Assembly: GCA_963932465.1 (NCBI GenBank)
Contig: OZ010788.1
Coordinates: 195,302,559 to 195,366,558, forward strand
Direction: 5' to 3'
Origin: Maratus speciosus
Taxonomy: Eukaryota; Arthropoda; Arachnida; Araneae; Salticidae
Length of the DNA stretch: 64,000 nt
Shown: positions 37,061-48,639 of the stretch, piece by piece
Position numbering within the stretch: the first letter of the stretch is position 1
Layout of the letters: each line of letters starts with the position of its first letter
Translations under genes and position numbers: made by a program
The notes under the pieces: generated by a model
The model's input: only the letters and a program-made list of their open reading frames with translations
Database searches by the model: none
What the model was told of the DNA's origin: nothing

Positions 37061-37734
37061 CATTTTTTAAAACTGACACTTTTAAAACGCAGCGTAAGCA
37101 AAGCAAAGCAAGCTCCAGTGGAGTGAATGTAAAAAATTTCTTTTTATGTACTTTGACGCAATTAATTTTTATCTTAATAAATTTCGAATGTGACTGATGT
37201 GACAGATTTTGAATGTAATCGGTAATTGCTGCTTTAACGACAATTTGTAGTGCAGCACAACAAATTACGGTGAAAGTTAATACCTGAAAATTGAGAATAT
37301 GCCATTTGAGTTTATGAAAAGGTTACGCAAAATTGTTAATTTTTACAGCGTTGGAAAACAGTAGTTGATGTAATTAAGTGTGATATACCTTTGTTTTCCT
37401 TTCCTTTACAAAACAAAAACAATGACAATAAAAAGCTTATTGTTGTTCATTAATTTCGGATATTTTTAAAACTAGTCTTGTCACTAGAATATAATGAGCA
37501 ATACAAAACTGAAGAAAAGAAAAGTTTATATTGTACTTTTAGTATTAGCATTGTTTGAAAGCGTCAAATTATTCTACTGCTACCAACATATTTTCTGCAT
37601 CTTAAAATCTTTTTACGTTATTAAAATGAGTTTTTTAATAACATTTAAATTAGCGCCATCATCATCTCGCTCTATATTAAATATCGCATTAAACTGACGG
37701 AAGCAAAATTTAATTAAATCAGCATTTTAACTTA

Positions 37735-37860
37735 TTAGTGAAAAAGAAAAAAATATATTTTTCTTTTATTTACTATTTCTTGGTTATCTGTCGACTGTGT
37801 AGAGTTCGGTTGTGTTGAACTTTTTTCTTCGGGCTTTTCTTCTTTGCTTTTCTCTTCATC
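37735..37860 (-). CDS. Probable terminal exon of the IQ-motif gene
   Basis: The minus strand shows a strong acceptor (ttacttcttttag) and then an open frame in phase 0, the same phase in which the IQ exon ends. The peptide starts DEEKSKEEKPEEKSSTQPNS and is a Lys/Glu-rich and then Ser/Thr/Gln-rich tail, of the low-complexity acidic kind seen after IQ motifs in GAP-43-like proteins. The frame closes at TAA (37735-37737). The last nine or so codons (KIYFFLFH) look like AT-rich non-coding DNA. A weak donor (GTAAAT, just after ...DNQEI) might therefore end the exon earlier and lead to another exon. No other minus-strand exon was seen between here and position 1. Joined to 50208-50341 it gives a hydrophilic polypeptide of at least about 80 residues. 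There is no signal peptide or membrane segment. Confidence 0.6.
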   Translation of the reverse strand, partial: DEEKSKEEKPEEKSSTQPNSTQSTDNQEIVNKRKIYFFLFH

Positions 37861-38217
37861 CTAAAAGAAGTAAAAAAGAATCACTTTAGCATTCGAAAAA
37901 GAGATTTTTTATTAAAGCATCATTAAGTTCTCACCAATTACTGCAGAAGAAAGAGAAACGAACAACAATAACTTTTCAATTCAAAACTTTCACTTAGCAA
38001 CTTTTGTATCAAAATGTTTTAAAGTTCTTTAGTATGCATCTGTAATCTTTAGGTACTTTAGTTTAAACATAAAGAAGTTTTATTGAAATAATTAAATATT
38101 TTTAATGTTAGTGAGTTATACAGTTTTGTATAACAATTTTGAAATACTTCATGAAAGCATGCGTATTTCATGTATCTAGCCGCATTTAAAAAAATTAATT
38201 CAAAGCCAAAGTAAATA

Positions 38218-38285
38218 TAGTGAAACTTCCATGTGCGATCACCTCCATTAAGCGACCACCTCCCTGAACGACCATTTTTTCAGCG
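38218..38285 (+). mobile_element. Fragment of pogo-like MITE family
   Basis: AGTGAAACTTCCATGTGCGA and GACCACCTCCCTGAACGACC match the left end of the MITE at 16789. The element stops after about 67 bp. Confidence 0.7.
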
Positions 38286-39132
38286 GTTCAGCATTGTCAG
38301 CTCTCAGGCCTAGTATTCAGGGGGCAGTGACCCAGCCCTCGTGAAGTCTCAGTAGCTCCAAATAATTAGACATTTTTATGATGAGATGACTTTTTTATTT
38401 CATTACATTATGAATCTCAGGTGACGGTCATTTTGTAACTCCACTGAGAAGTCACCGCGGCCGATTCTTTAATTATTTACACCTTGTCAAGCGTAATACA
38501 TGGACTTCATAGAGTAATACACCGTCTTCAAAGGGACTTACATGCCACTCATTTTTCCAGTTGCGTGATGACAATGCTCACAAAAAGAGTTGCATTTTGG
38601 TCACAATTGGGTTACGGTGCTGTAAGGTACAGTCCTGGAAAAAAAAGTAAACATCCTTTACTAACTCTGCAAAAAATTATCGTAGAAGAAAGTTACTGGT
38701 ACCACACGATTGGTAATAAAGTTTACTTTTAACCCGTTCAGGACAGGCAACTTTTACATGAATTTTATTCTTTTGGCACCACTTTTTCGAACAATGCAAT
38801 TGTTAATTATTTGACTTAACTTTATAAGTCACGTAAATGTCGTAATTAAATAAAATCAATTTTACTTTCCTTTTTTACCCGTATCAAACTCAATCGTTTT
38901 AAGCACTTTTTGAGCGTGCATATATGCACCCATGCCCAAATGATGTATATAAAATTTCCTTAGGATGCCATCTACATATTAAAACGAGCCATAACTTTGT
39001 TTTTTTCAATAGCAGTATACAATTCTGACAGCGTAAATGAACTATACACCCTTCAATTAACCTAAAAACAAATTTTTATGGAATTCGTACGATAAGTTCC
39101 CGATAAATTAATTATTTTAAAACGAGCATATT

Positions 39133-39318
39133 TTAGGGGCTGCATCCAAATCCTTTGAAACATATTTCACAAACAAAAGGTTTTTCATTTGTATGTATAC
39201 GCAAATGTATTTTTAAGTCACCACTTAGCGAAAATCCTTTGGAACATATGTCACAAAGTTCGGTACTTCTTTGTTGACCGAGAAAGCCCTCTTCTTGATC
39301 AAGGCATCTTAAGCGCAA
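39133..39318 (-). pseudogene. C2H2 zinc-finger fragment
   Basis: The minus-strand frame encodes one complete finger, [21 protein letters not shown], then a classical TNEKPF linker and the start of a second finger ([12 protein letters not shown]) before a stop. The finger is intact (C-x2-C...H-x3-H), but the gene around it is absent and no splice sites flank it convincingly. Such arrays bind DNA in transcription factors. Here it sits inside the 38630-40739 element, so it is most likely a captured or inserted gene fragment. It has no evident link to the IQ-motif gene. Confidence 0.7.
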
Positions 39319-39866
39319 CTCAACCAGTCATTGAAGACTGCTAGATTACAGGATAACATAAGAAATTTCATAATATCTATCCACTTCCATCATAGACGGC
39401 CCCTTAAACCATCATTTTGCCATTTTTTAAGCATAATTTGAAAGCTACTTGGAAGAAAAATGTGAAATTTTGGATTTTCATAAAGCAGGACTTAAAAAAT
39501 CTAAATCCATCAAAAAAATTGTAGGTTACAATTCATATTTTTTTCAAATATTAATTTCGTAATTCATATCATAAAATTATAGAAATTGCAAATTCAAAGT
39601 ATTTATGTTTGGGTATTTTAGTATTACTGCTACACAAAAAAATAGCACATTAGGAGTATATAATTTCAGAAGATATTAATAAAAATATGAAAATGCAATT
39701 TAACTTTAGAAGCACTAAATTTTGAATGTTTATAATTCAAAAACTTATCATTCAAATGAGTTGAAATTTTGTGTCTAGGCATATAGCTTGAACTGAAGAT
39801 TTGAAATGTCTTGTTAAAATTTGGTATTGCCATTGAAAAAAAAAATGAAGTTTGGATTCGTTTTAA

Positions 39867-40590
39867 GGGGGTCCGGGACACATTTCCAAAAAATTTTTAA
39901 TTATTGAGTTAAAATTTTGAATTTTTTTGTGATGGTTAAGCATATCATTTGTAAACAAAATCAAATGATAAAACTTCTCATAGCTTTTTAAAAAAATTTT
40001 TAAATTTAAAATTTTTGAAAAAAGTGGTGTAACTTAAAATCGTTATAACTCGAAATATTATTTGTAGAATTTAAATTGTTTTTCATTTAAATAAACAGAA
40101 TTATATATTTTTTAATTTGGAGCCAGCATTTAAAAAAATATTAATTAAAAAAATAATAAAAGTATTTAACGAAAAAATTACAAAAAAGTGATGCAACTTT
40201 TTTTTTAAATCATATTTTCAAAAGTAAATATTTTTTTCAAATATGCTGGCTCAAAAGTAAAGTAAAATAATTGAAAAAGATATGTTCCGAGTTTCAACCC
40301 TGTATCTTTAACGGTTCTCGAGTTATAAGAATTTAAATATGAGAAATGGTGAAAAAACCTATGATGAAGAAAAACGCAATTTCACAAGAACTCGTTTCCT
40401 TGACAACCATAGCTTGAAAGGCAGATTTTGAAAATAAACCAAAACGAAAAAATTAATATTTTCTGTTCTAATTAAGATAGAAACATGATTTAAACATCAT
40501 TTTAAGCAGAAAACGGCAGAGAAATTTTTAATTCAATAATAATAATAATAAAAAAATGAAAATTTGAAGATTTTTGTGTCCCGGACCCCC
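39867..40590. mobile_element. MITE with GGGGGTCCGGGACACA TIR, TAA target
   Basis: It has a perfect 16-bp terminal inverted repeat and is flanked by TAA on both sides (39864-39866 and 40591-40593). A 3-bp T(N)A duplication and GG-starting ends fit PIF/Harbinger-type elements. It is 724 bp, AT-rich and has no ORF. It is nested in the 38630-40739 element. Confidence 0.8.
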
Positions 40591-41152
40591 TAAATATGTA
40601 GATGGCCTCCTAAGCAAAGTTTATATACATTATTTAAAAGTAGACTTTATTTCCAATCGTTCGGTACCAGTAACTTTCTTCTATGATAATTTGTTGAGGA
40701 ATTAGTAGGGGGTGTTTACATCCCCCCCCCCCACTACTGTATATTTTTATCAGTTAGATGCGCTCTTTGCGAATTGTTCTTTCTTTCATATCTTTTCAAA
40801 TAATACGGTTATCTTTAAACGATAAGTTTCGAATTTTATTTAAAGTCTTTAAAATGATGGTTAAAGTATATGACGTTAATTTTGGAAATGGGATTATCCG
40901 TTCAATATTTGATTTCAAGAGATGGTATAGATCATTTGCAGAAATTTTTACTATATTAGGAGAAGATGGGCACAGTGGATCATCCCTTCAAATTGTGTCT
41001 ATTTTACATTGTTTTAACTTCATTTTAGTACTCATAAATGACAATATATTAATGAATTTTTTCAGCCTTAAATTATATGGTCAAAGCAGACTTATTCATA
41101 AATAAAATCATAAGACGAAACGTAATATTCCACCTTGATTCAATCACAAAAT

Positions 41153-41612
41153 TCACAATAAGAACTTAAGAACTTTAAAATCTCACTGTTTTACTTAAAA
41201 GGCGACAAAATAATAATAATAATATAGATGTTACGAGTTAAAAAATATCACGTATATGACGTATACGTGACGTATTATGACGTCACAAATATGACGTATT
41301 AAAATAAATGAAACGGCAGTTAAAATATTTTTTTCTCTGCATAAGTTCAATCCAGGCATTGCTGCTCCCACTTTCAGCTACCTTAATAATTATAGGCTCT
41401 CTCACTTCAAACGAAGTGACGTATTTGCATGAATGAAGCAGCAATTGATAATAAAAAATATTCTCTGATGATGGTCACGGGAATTGCAGGCCGAAAGTAC
41501 TAAGAATTTTTAAATGAAATTCATATTTTTTAACTCGTTACATCTACATTATTATTATTTTGTTGCCTTTTAAGTAAAAATGTGAGTTTTTAAGGTTTAT
41601 ATTGTGTATTTT
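41153..41612. mobile_element. Foldback element with about 90-bp inverted repeats
   Basis: The left text ACTTAAAAGGCGACAAAATA...ATAGATGTTACGAGTTAAAA matches the inverse of the right text (TTTTAACTCGTTACATCTAC...TTGTTGCCTTTTAAGTAAAA). A cluster of TGACGTAT repeats (41247-41300) lies inside the left arm. There is no ORF. The target duplication was not determined. Confidence 0.7.
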
Positions 41613-42739
41613 GAGACTTTATTAATTTTAGAAAAAGTTTGTTGTTTTTAATAACGAAATAAAAATTTTGGTTCTTTAAAGATTTATAATTCTGGCTAAT
41701 AGAGATTTAGAAATATAGAAGAAAAAATAATCAAAAATTAAAGAAAGGGCTCTTTTTTATTGGTAAATCTACGCAGAATTTGCGATTTTACATCAAATAA
41801 AATATTTTGGAACATTTTCTTATTCCATATCTACATGTGGTACACCGAAATACTTCACAAAGGGGTACAGCGTTACACTCTTTTATACTGATTTAAAAGT
41901 GGAATTTTAGATAGGATAACTTAAACAGTTACAGCAACGTTTCCTCTTTTCACTTAAAATTAAAAATGCATTTAAGAAAATGTTCTACTATATTTTGCTG
42001 CGAAATATTAATATATATATATATAACCATTAATTAAACATAACCTGCCACCGTCAATTATTATGAATTAAAGCTGTAAGTATTAAAAAAAAAAAAAATA
42101 TTATAAGAATTATTATGGAAGAAAAAAGAAAAAAGTAAAAAATGGACACCGACAAAAATTGAAAAGCTTATACATTGAATTACGTTATCGAGGGCACAGA
42201 ATTCAATGATATAAGCAAAATGGTTGTTTTCTGTGGGAGAAATAAGCTAAAGCTAAAATTAATTTTCCCCTGTGCCCGAACAACCACTAAAATCAAGTGA
42301 ATTGATTAAAAATGAAAGCAGAATAGAAACAAATAATATGAAATGGAAGAGACAATAAAACGTATTTAAATATTTATAGGATATAAAATAGAAATAAGAA
42401 ACACCATACCGATTAATATTTCAGTATTTTACAAAAATCCATGTGCACATGTCTTCCAGTATATCAAAAAGATTAAGGTGAATAAAACAGTTAAGAAATC
42501 ACAGTAAATGATACCAAAGGATGCAGTTAATACATTTTGAAATAATATTTGAAATACCTTGTAAAACAAATTTAATCTAATATAAAATATATAGAAATTA
42601 ATTACATTATTTAAAATGCACTATTAAATTAATAGATAACAGTTTAACAATATCGTCAAAATTTAGCTAAAAATACACCCTGGTGTATAAAATATAACTA
42701 AAATGGAGCTAGAAAAATTAAAAATATGAGCAATATGAA

Positions 42740-42741
<2 letters not shown>

Positions 42742-42774
<33 letters not shown>
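42742..42774. repeat. (TA)n microsatellite
   Basis: About 16 TA units. A shorter run is at 43744-43767. Confidence 0.9.
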
Positions 42775-42779
<5 letters not shown>

Positions 42780-43278
42780 CATACATATATTTTGATTTGC
42801 ACAGTTTTAATATTTTAGTATATAGTGTAGTGATATTTTAAAATGTAAATACAGAAATTCCTCATTGTTGTATTTTTTTTATAATTCTTCAGATACGGTG
42901 TAATCAATTACATAAATTAACACCATTTTTATGGAAAAGCGTGGCAACAGAAAGTACAAAAGTCCTTTCGGCATGTGCCGGGAGGTAGAGGTAGCTTTCA
43001 CATACCTTGGTTTTAAAATTTTGCAAGTTTAACTCGGAGCTAATTTTACTCAAATTTTAAGAAACTAAAATGCGACGAACCTGATAACAGATGTCAATAC
43101 TGCCATTTGAATGGGAATTGCGTCAAATTAGTAAGCTATAGCCAAGTTGGCATAATCATTTATGGTTACTTATTTTTGGTCGCCAGATTTGGCGATATTT
43201 CGCTAAATCTCGCTAAGCTTGGCCAGAATTCGAAGGTAAAGAATATTAATAATATTTAAGCATTGCGCGGCAGCGCAC

Positions 43279-43745
43279 GGTTCAAATAGCCGCCATTTTG
43301 AAACAAGACGGTTGATGAAGCTAGCCAACGAACTCGGTTGAGACATTGGTATGTACTATGCATACAATCAATCTCATTCAAATCAGTTTATAAACACGAG
43401 AGTTACAACATGACGAAAATCAGATTATTTCAAAATGTCAGCCACCCTTGAAATTCAAACTGCTATATCTCATTTTTCAAGATAAAGATAAAACAAAATG
43501 TGCTCCGAAATCCTTGAATTAAGGCCAAATTCCTAAGAAAAAAATATTTTTCAGTTTTTTAATTTATTTGCACCGTTTTTTAATTTTTAAATTAAATTTT
43601 TTTTTAAATGGCCGCCATTTTGAAACAAGATGGCGGATGAAGCTGGCCAACGAACTCGGTCGAGAAATTGGTATGTACTATGCATACAATTAATTTCATC
43701 CAAATCGGTTAACAAATACGAGAGTTATCGCATGACAAAAATCAT
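43279..43745. repeat. Two-copy direct repeat, about 330-bp spacing
   Basis: GCCGCCATTTTGAAACAAGA, GATGAAGCTAGCCAACGAAC, TTGGTATGTACTATGCATAC and CACGAGAGTTACAACATGAC occur at 43290-43420 and again at 43611-43740 with small changes. Related GCCGCCATTTTG text is at 46151. Confidence 0.85.
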
Positions 43746-44456
43746 ATATATATATATATATATATATGTCACATTTTAACTGAGGGTGGTTTTGGGGTCT
43801 GGGATCATGATCGGTAAAAATATACCAAAATTTTCCGGAACTGCTTTCCTCCGGTCGGCTGCAATAGGTAACTTTTTATTTTTTTGTAATGAAAGCTACC
43901 TAAAAATCATTTGCAGATTTAAGTTAGCTGATAAGTGTATTAATTTTCTGTTGATAGCATGTATCAGAAAACTTATTCTCAATTTCATACAAAAAAAAAA
44001 AAAAAAAAAAAAAAAAAAGAAAGAAAAATAAAGGCAACAAAAATAACCACACCATAAATTTTATCAGAAAAAGAGAGGGAGAGGGAAAGAATATCTAAAA
44101 AATAGAATACGCTAAAAAAGATAATTGTTCTAACCTAAAACACAGTTTTGGACTTTCTAGTAAAGCAACGAATAGTACCCTAACCTGTGCTCTAAAAACC
44201 AAAACTCAACCAAATCACGCGACGCTGGAAAGAAAAATAATATTCAACACGATCTGCTGCCACTATTTTGTTTGGGTAAAAGGTAAAACAGAGTTACAGG
44301 ACCCTATATTTTCGAGTCCGATAAAAAACGCCTAATTAGCTAGCTGCCTCAGACCAGTTGACAGCGGACATTGCTTGCAAATCCATAACCTAAGCCTTAT
44401 ATCCGTATATTTGGAATTGGAGGAGATATAAGATCATCGCTTTAATTTAATTTAAT

Positions 44457-45026
44457 TTATTTATCTTTTGAAAGGTTGGGTTGGCCAGGGTTAGAATAAC
44501 ACCCTTTTTTTAATGTTTGGAAGAAAACACTTTGTTTTTTCAGGTGCTTTCGTAATTCTATAAATGCATACCACCTATAGTTGTCGACTGGTCCGTCCGT
44601 CTGTCTGTCCATCTGTCCGCATATAACAGCGTAAAAAATACCCAACCAAATGGTTTGAAATTTAATATACATAACCGTTGCAGAATTTTGCAGAGTCATT
44701 TCAAATTTTATGAAAATCGAATCAAAACTTAAAAAAATATTAATAAAAGTTTTCTTCATTCTATTAAATCTTATCATACGAAATTAATTAAATGACATCC
44801 CATGATAGGTAATGATTCTAGGCCACCATGGTGATTACGTCCTATTGAAGATGAATTCCTAATATTGCGTATTACTGCATTTAACATATATAATCGTAAT
44901 AAATTTTGTATTCATGCATTTTTGCATAAGAGTGCAACAGCTATTGCACCAAGATCTGAATATTTATAAAACTAGTCATAGTACGAACACTCCTCATTTG
45001 CCACGTTTGACGTACAATTTCCGACT

Positions 45027-45030
<4 letters not shown>
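44457..45030. repeat. Dispersed 0.5-kb repeat (GTCCGTCTGTCTGTCC family), copy 1
   Basis: It shares 'gcatacca/ccta-agtcg', the CGTCTGTCTGTCC tract, CATATAACAGCG, AATGGTTTGAAATTTAATAT, GGTAATGATTCTAGG-CACCATGG, TGCATTTTTGCATAAGAGTG and ATTTGCCACG with copies at 56128-56600 and 63690-64000, and with an inverted copy at about 47325-47710. Short frames inside it are not conserved as proteins. A run of about 31 Ts follows at 45027-45056. Confidence 0.8.
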
Positions 45031-45056
<26 letters not shown>

Positions 45057-45058
<2 letters not shown>

Positions 45059-45785
45059 CTTCAATTTATAAAGCAAATGACAATAACATAAAATACTAAA
45101 CTAAATTACTTTAAGAAGATATAAACACTTAACCACGATAATAAATGCATTATTTACTGTATATTGATTAAATAATCTATAACTTAAAAAGATTTTAATT
45201 TCAGCCAGCATTTATTACATTTCTTTATAAAATAAAATTAATGCTTAAGATAGCTACTCCGGTAAAAAGTTTATCTAAGAGCTAAATAAACCTAAAATTA
45301 TTATCATAAACAATTAGTTAACCTAATTGTTTACAAATTATGCTTGTCTACTACACTGAATTAATAGAACAATGACTTCTGAATTGTCTCTAAGTTAATT
45401 TAGAAAACTAAACGCAATACCTAATTTTATTATGATGCACTCTTTAATTACAGATGAAATATTTTTTCCTCACAAACTTCGTTAAGTCAGCAATAATCAC
45501 AAAAAGTGGGACGGTTCTGTTTCTTCCTAATTAGTTTTATATTATGTAAATAATTTATTTTCTCACCAAAATTTTATTAGAGATTTTCTTTGAGATCGAA
45601 AATAATCTATTAACTTTCCATTTATTAAAAGATAAGGAAGCACTAAATAAAAGTTATTTTGGGGCACGGTGTCGCTTTACTGATAACAAAAACAAAAAAT
45701 AAAATAAAAAATAAAATAAAATAATAAAATAAAATAATTGAAATAAAGAAAAGAAAAGAGTAAAAATTAAATTAAAAAAATCAAA
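45057..45785. other. No gene seen; AT-rich, simple AAAAT repeats
   Basis: Low-complexity AT-rich DNA bounded by a T run and (AAAAT)n text (45692-45740). It might be a retro-inserted sequence, since CCGACTG occurs on both sides, but no coding relic is visible. Confidence 0.4.
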
Positions 45786-45787
45786 AA

Positions 45788-46333
45788 CCCGACTGCGTAA
45801 AAAGCGAACTAATTAATTATTTCTCATCAATGTGAAACTATTTTTTATATTACTTACCTATTTCTTTTATTTACTTGTATTGATGACTTTTAAGTTGCGT
45901 TTAATTGTTAGTTCCTATCTATAAGCTCTGTTTTGATGAGACATATAGATGTCTATGAAGGTTAGAGTTGCAGTAAAGCTAGAGATCCTACCTACACAAC
46001 TTCAAGGTTGTGTAAAATTTAAACGGAGCTTCTAACTGTAAAATAGTCTATGAAACATCGTCTTCATTTTGAAAGACCTATCCAATGATATGCCCCTCAA
46101 CAGGTTGGGTAAAATTTTTTTTTCGTCTCTACCGCCATTTTCTATTTTACGGCCGCCATTTTGAATTTATAAGAACAAAACCCAGCCTATAACCATTGGA
46201 CGGTTACGACGAATCTATAGAGACATCATTCATTAAAATCCATACAGCTGTTGCGATGTTTCGAGAGTATAAAGAAATCCACATACCCAGATACGCGTGA
46301 AATACGCGCTTTTTACCCTTCTTGGCAGTCGGG
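45788..46333. mobile_element. TIR element, CCCGACTGC...GTAAAAAGCG ends
   Basis: The left end CCCGACTGCGTAAAAAGCG matches the inverse of the right end (CCCGACTGCCAAGAAGGGTA AAAAGCGCG), the left lacking about seven bases. It contains CGGCCGCCATTTTGAATT. It is 546 bp with no ORF. The superfamily and target duplication were not determined. Confidence 0.6.
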
Positions 46334-47324
46334 TAAAAAGAAAAGAAAAACCTGTCTTATTTGCATATTTTATTGATTTTCTTGAGTCAGATTGGTTAAG
46401 ATAACCTAAATACTTTTAAAATTAAATTTATTTTAATGTTGAAAAATACTTTTTTTTGTGGTGTCTACCTTATAAAAGGTACGTATCCTCCAAATTTCAT
46501 GATTTTAAGAAAAGTGGTTTAATCTGAGCTGAGTTGCGTTATTTTTCTTTCCTTTTAACATTATCAAACATGTTGAACTGAGTTAATGACTCCTTCGGCT
46601 TGTCTGTCTTTTCTTCTATCTGCTCCATCTATCGTGAATAAACTCGGATTGTCATCTAATTTTAATATGTTATCGAAGTATACGGTACTGAAAAAGAAGT
46701 GTATTTCGCTATTTACAATTAAGTGTATAGCATTTATAACTAGTTAACAGGCACAAACAAAAGAATTCCGTTACATTATGGTCTACAGTGAAATATCGTT
46801 CGCAGAGCATTTTATTGGCATCACGATATTTCAAACATATGAGATTGATAGACATCACTGAGGTAGACTAAAACATATTTTATCAGGAATATAGAATAAG
46901 TAGCATTTTAGTCCATTTACAGGGATTATAAAAGAATACCATACCTTTGCTTTATAATTAATGATGGACCGAATGAGTGATTTTGTTATTCGAATGAATC
47001 ATTCGGACATGCGCATAAGCAAAGCTGCGAACCTTTGTTTAAAAAAAAAATCGTTTTCTACCAGAATATTTTTCATAAAAAAGAAGCTTTATATTTTAAT
47101 TAGGATCAATTTAAGAACCCCATAAAAATATAAAATTCTTTTTATTTTCAAAATTTCTGGAGATAATAGATTAAAAAAATTACGACGGCTGGCAACTATG
47201 CTTTTAGTTCTTTTCTGTTTACAAAATTTTTGGTACTAATTGATTAAAAATATATACAATGGTCGGAAACAACGTTTTTGCGCATGCCGGAATGATGCGT
47301 TCGATAGTATAACAAGTTGGAAAT

Positions 47325-47710
47325 TGCACGTCATCCGTGGCAAATGAGGTGCGTTCGTATTATAACTAGTTTTTAAATATTTTTTGCACCGCATATTGTA
47401 CTGAATGTATATTTCATGAGTGCATATCAATTTCATTCTTTTCGAAATGCTGTAACATCATTAAAATGCACTTGAAATAATTTTTTTCCCATTGGCCGTA
47501 ATGTAACGGAAAACTTTTGACTGTCCCTGTAATTAAACTATACATCCGATTTTCATAAAATTTGAAATGACTCGACACAATTATGCATCAATTATATATT
47601 TTTCAAACGATTCAGTTGGGTAGTTTTTGCGCTGTTATATGTGGATGGACGGACAAACTGACAGACAGACGGACGGACTGAATGACGACTATAGGGTTAC
47701 ATATTTATAT
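47325..47710. repeat. Dispersed GTCTGTCC-family repeat, inverted copy
   Basis: It contains CACGTCATCCGTGGCAAATG, CAGTTGGGTAGTTTTTGCGC, GTTATATGTGGATGGACGGA, CAGACAGACGGACGG and TAATTACGAACGCAC, the reverse complements of landmarks in the 44457, 56128 and 63690 copies. The middle differs. Confidence 0.75.
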
Positions 47711-47773
47711 AATTACGAACGCACTTAAAAAGTCTAGTAGAAATTGAATAAAAAACAAAACAAAGGTTCACAG

Positions 47774-48159
47774 CATGGAGGAAAGAGATAGATGGAGATG
47801 CAGTAAGGTGGCCGGGGGGGGGGGGGGGTGTGACGCCAAAAAAGAAACCCTAAAATCCGCTACAGTAGGCCCAAACACAAGCACGTTCTTTCACGAAAAA
47901 AAGAAAACTTTTATTTTTACCGTTTTTAATTCATAATACAATGGAATGCTATTTTAGAATGCTTAAAAATAAGCAGATCCCTTTCATTTAGAGAAAAAAA
48001 TGCACGGATGATGTCAAAGAATTTGGTCCCTGTTCCTGATGCTTGTTTTGTTTGGCAGAGAGAGAGTTGGGAGAGCATTTACATTTGAGCGATAACGTGC
48101 ATCATGTTGTAAACCGTTTTTACGGCATACTGCATCTCCATCTATCTCTTTCCTTTATG
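47774..48159. mobile_element. Mutator-like MITE (9-bp target duplication)
   Basis: The ends CATGGAGGAAAGAGATAGAT (plus GGAGATGCAGTA) and, inverted, CATAAAGGAAAGAGATAGAT form a TIR of about 32 bp. The 9-bp direct repeat GGTTCACAG lies at 47765-47773 and 48160-48168. A 9-bp duplication is typical of MULEs. It has a G run (47814-47828) and no ORF. Confidence 0.75.
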
Positions 48160-48639
48160 GGTTCACAGCTTTGCTTTTGCGCATGTCCGAATGATTCCTT
48201 CGAATAGCGAAATCACTCATTCTGTCTATCGCTAATTATAATCGACCCCCCCCCCCTCCCACAAAATCAATTGCTGTATATTTTAATGATTTTGCAAAAC
48301 TTCAAACACAATGAAATCCTTGTTGATCACGGAGTTGCTTTGCAAAATAATTTGCTTCAGACAATGGGGTGCAGAGACTTCATTTAGAGAGACGCACAAA
48401 ATAATTCTGTTAAAGAACTGGCTATGATTGATAAATTGTTGGGAGTGCGTTTTCAGCTGTGGTTTTTTAATTTACGCATTTTTAAGCTATCTCATTTTTA
48501 GCGTATTACGTAGTGTGTATAAATTCTATAGATCACATACAGGGCTGCATGAAAAACTTCGTACACATTACCGGATATGAACAACAATTGCTGGAATTAG
48601 ATTAGTAGTGCATTATGTGATTTTTAAAATGTTTATTAC

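Larger units (their letters stand above)
38630..40739. mobile_element. TA-flanked inverted-repeat element carrying a zinc-finger fragment
   Basis: The left end CAGTCCTGGAAAAAAAAGTA with AACATCCTTTACTAA and the inverse of the right end (CAGTAGTGG...ATGTAAACACCC) are flanked by TA (38628-38629 and 40740-40741). The arms continue through ATTATCGTAGAAGAAAGTTA and CTTAGGATGCCATCTACATA, matched by the inverse of 40592-40710. The left arm carries about 207 bp of extra text (38732-38938, beginning TTAACCCGTTCAGGACAGG). The interior contains the C2H2 fragment and the MITE at 39867-40590. It is Tc1/mariner-like by its TA target; no transposase is visible. Confidence 0.75.
46955..48245. mobile_element. 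Inverted-repeat element with about 90-bp arms
   Basis: The left arm (46957-47045: ATGGACCGAATGAGTGATTT, TCGAATGAATCATTCGGACA, TGCGCATAAGCAAAGCTGCG AACC) matches the inverse of 48160-48240. The interior holds an inverted copy of the GTCTGTCC repeat (47325-47710) and the MITE at 47774-48159. There is no ORF. Confidence 0.7.

Noticed and set aside
38732..38938. Possible piggyBac-like insertion (TTAA followed by CCCGTTCAGGACAGG) in the left arm of the 38630 element.
   Set aside because: No matching inverted right end or second TTAA was found, so only extra text in the arm is claimed.
44457..44777. 106-codon minus-strand frame with DGQMDRQTDG text, and a similar one at 56104-56343.
   Set aside because: They come from the dispersed GTCTGTCC repeat. 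Copies do not keep the frame, so protein coding is unlikely.
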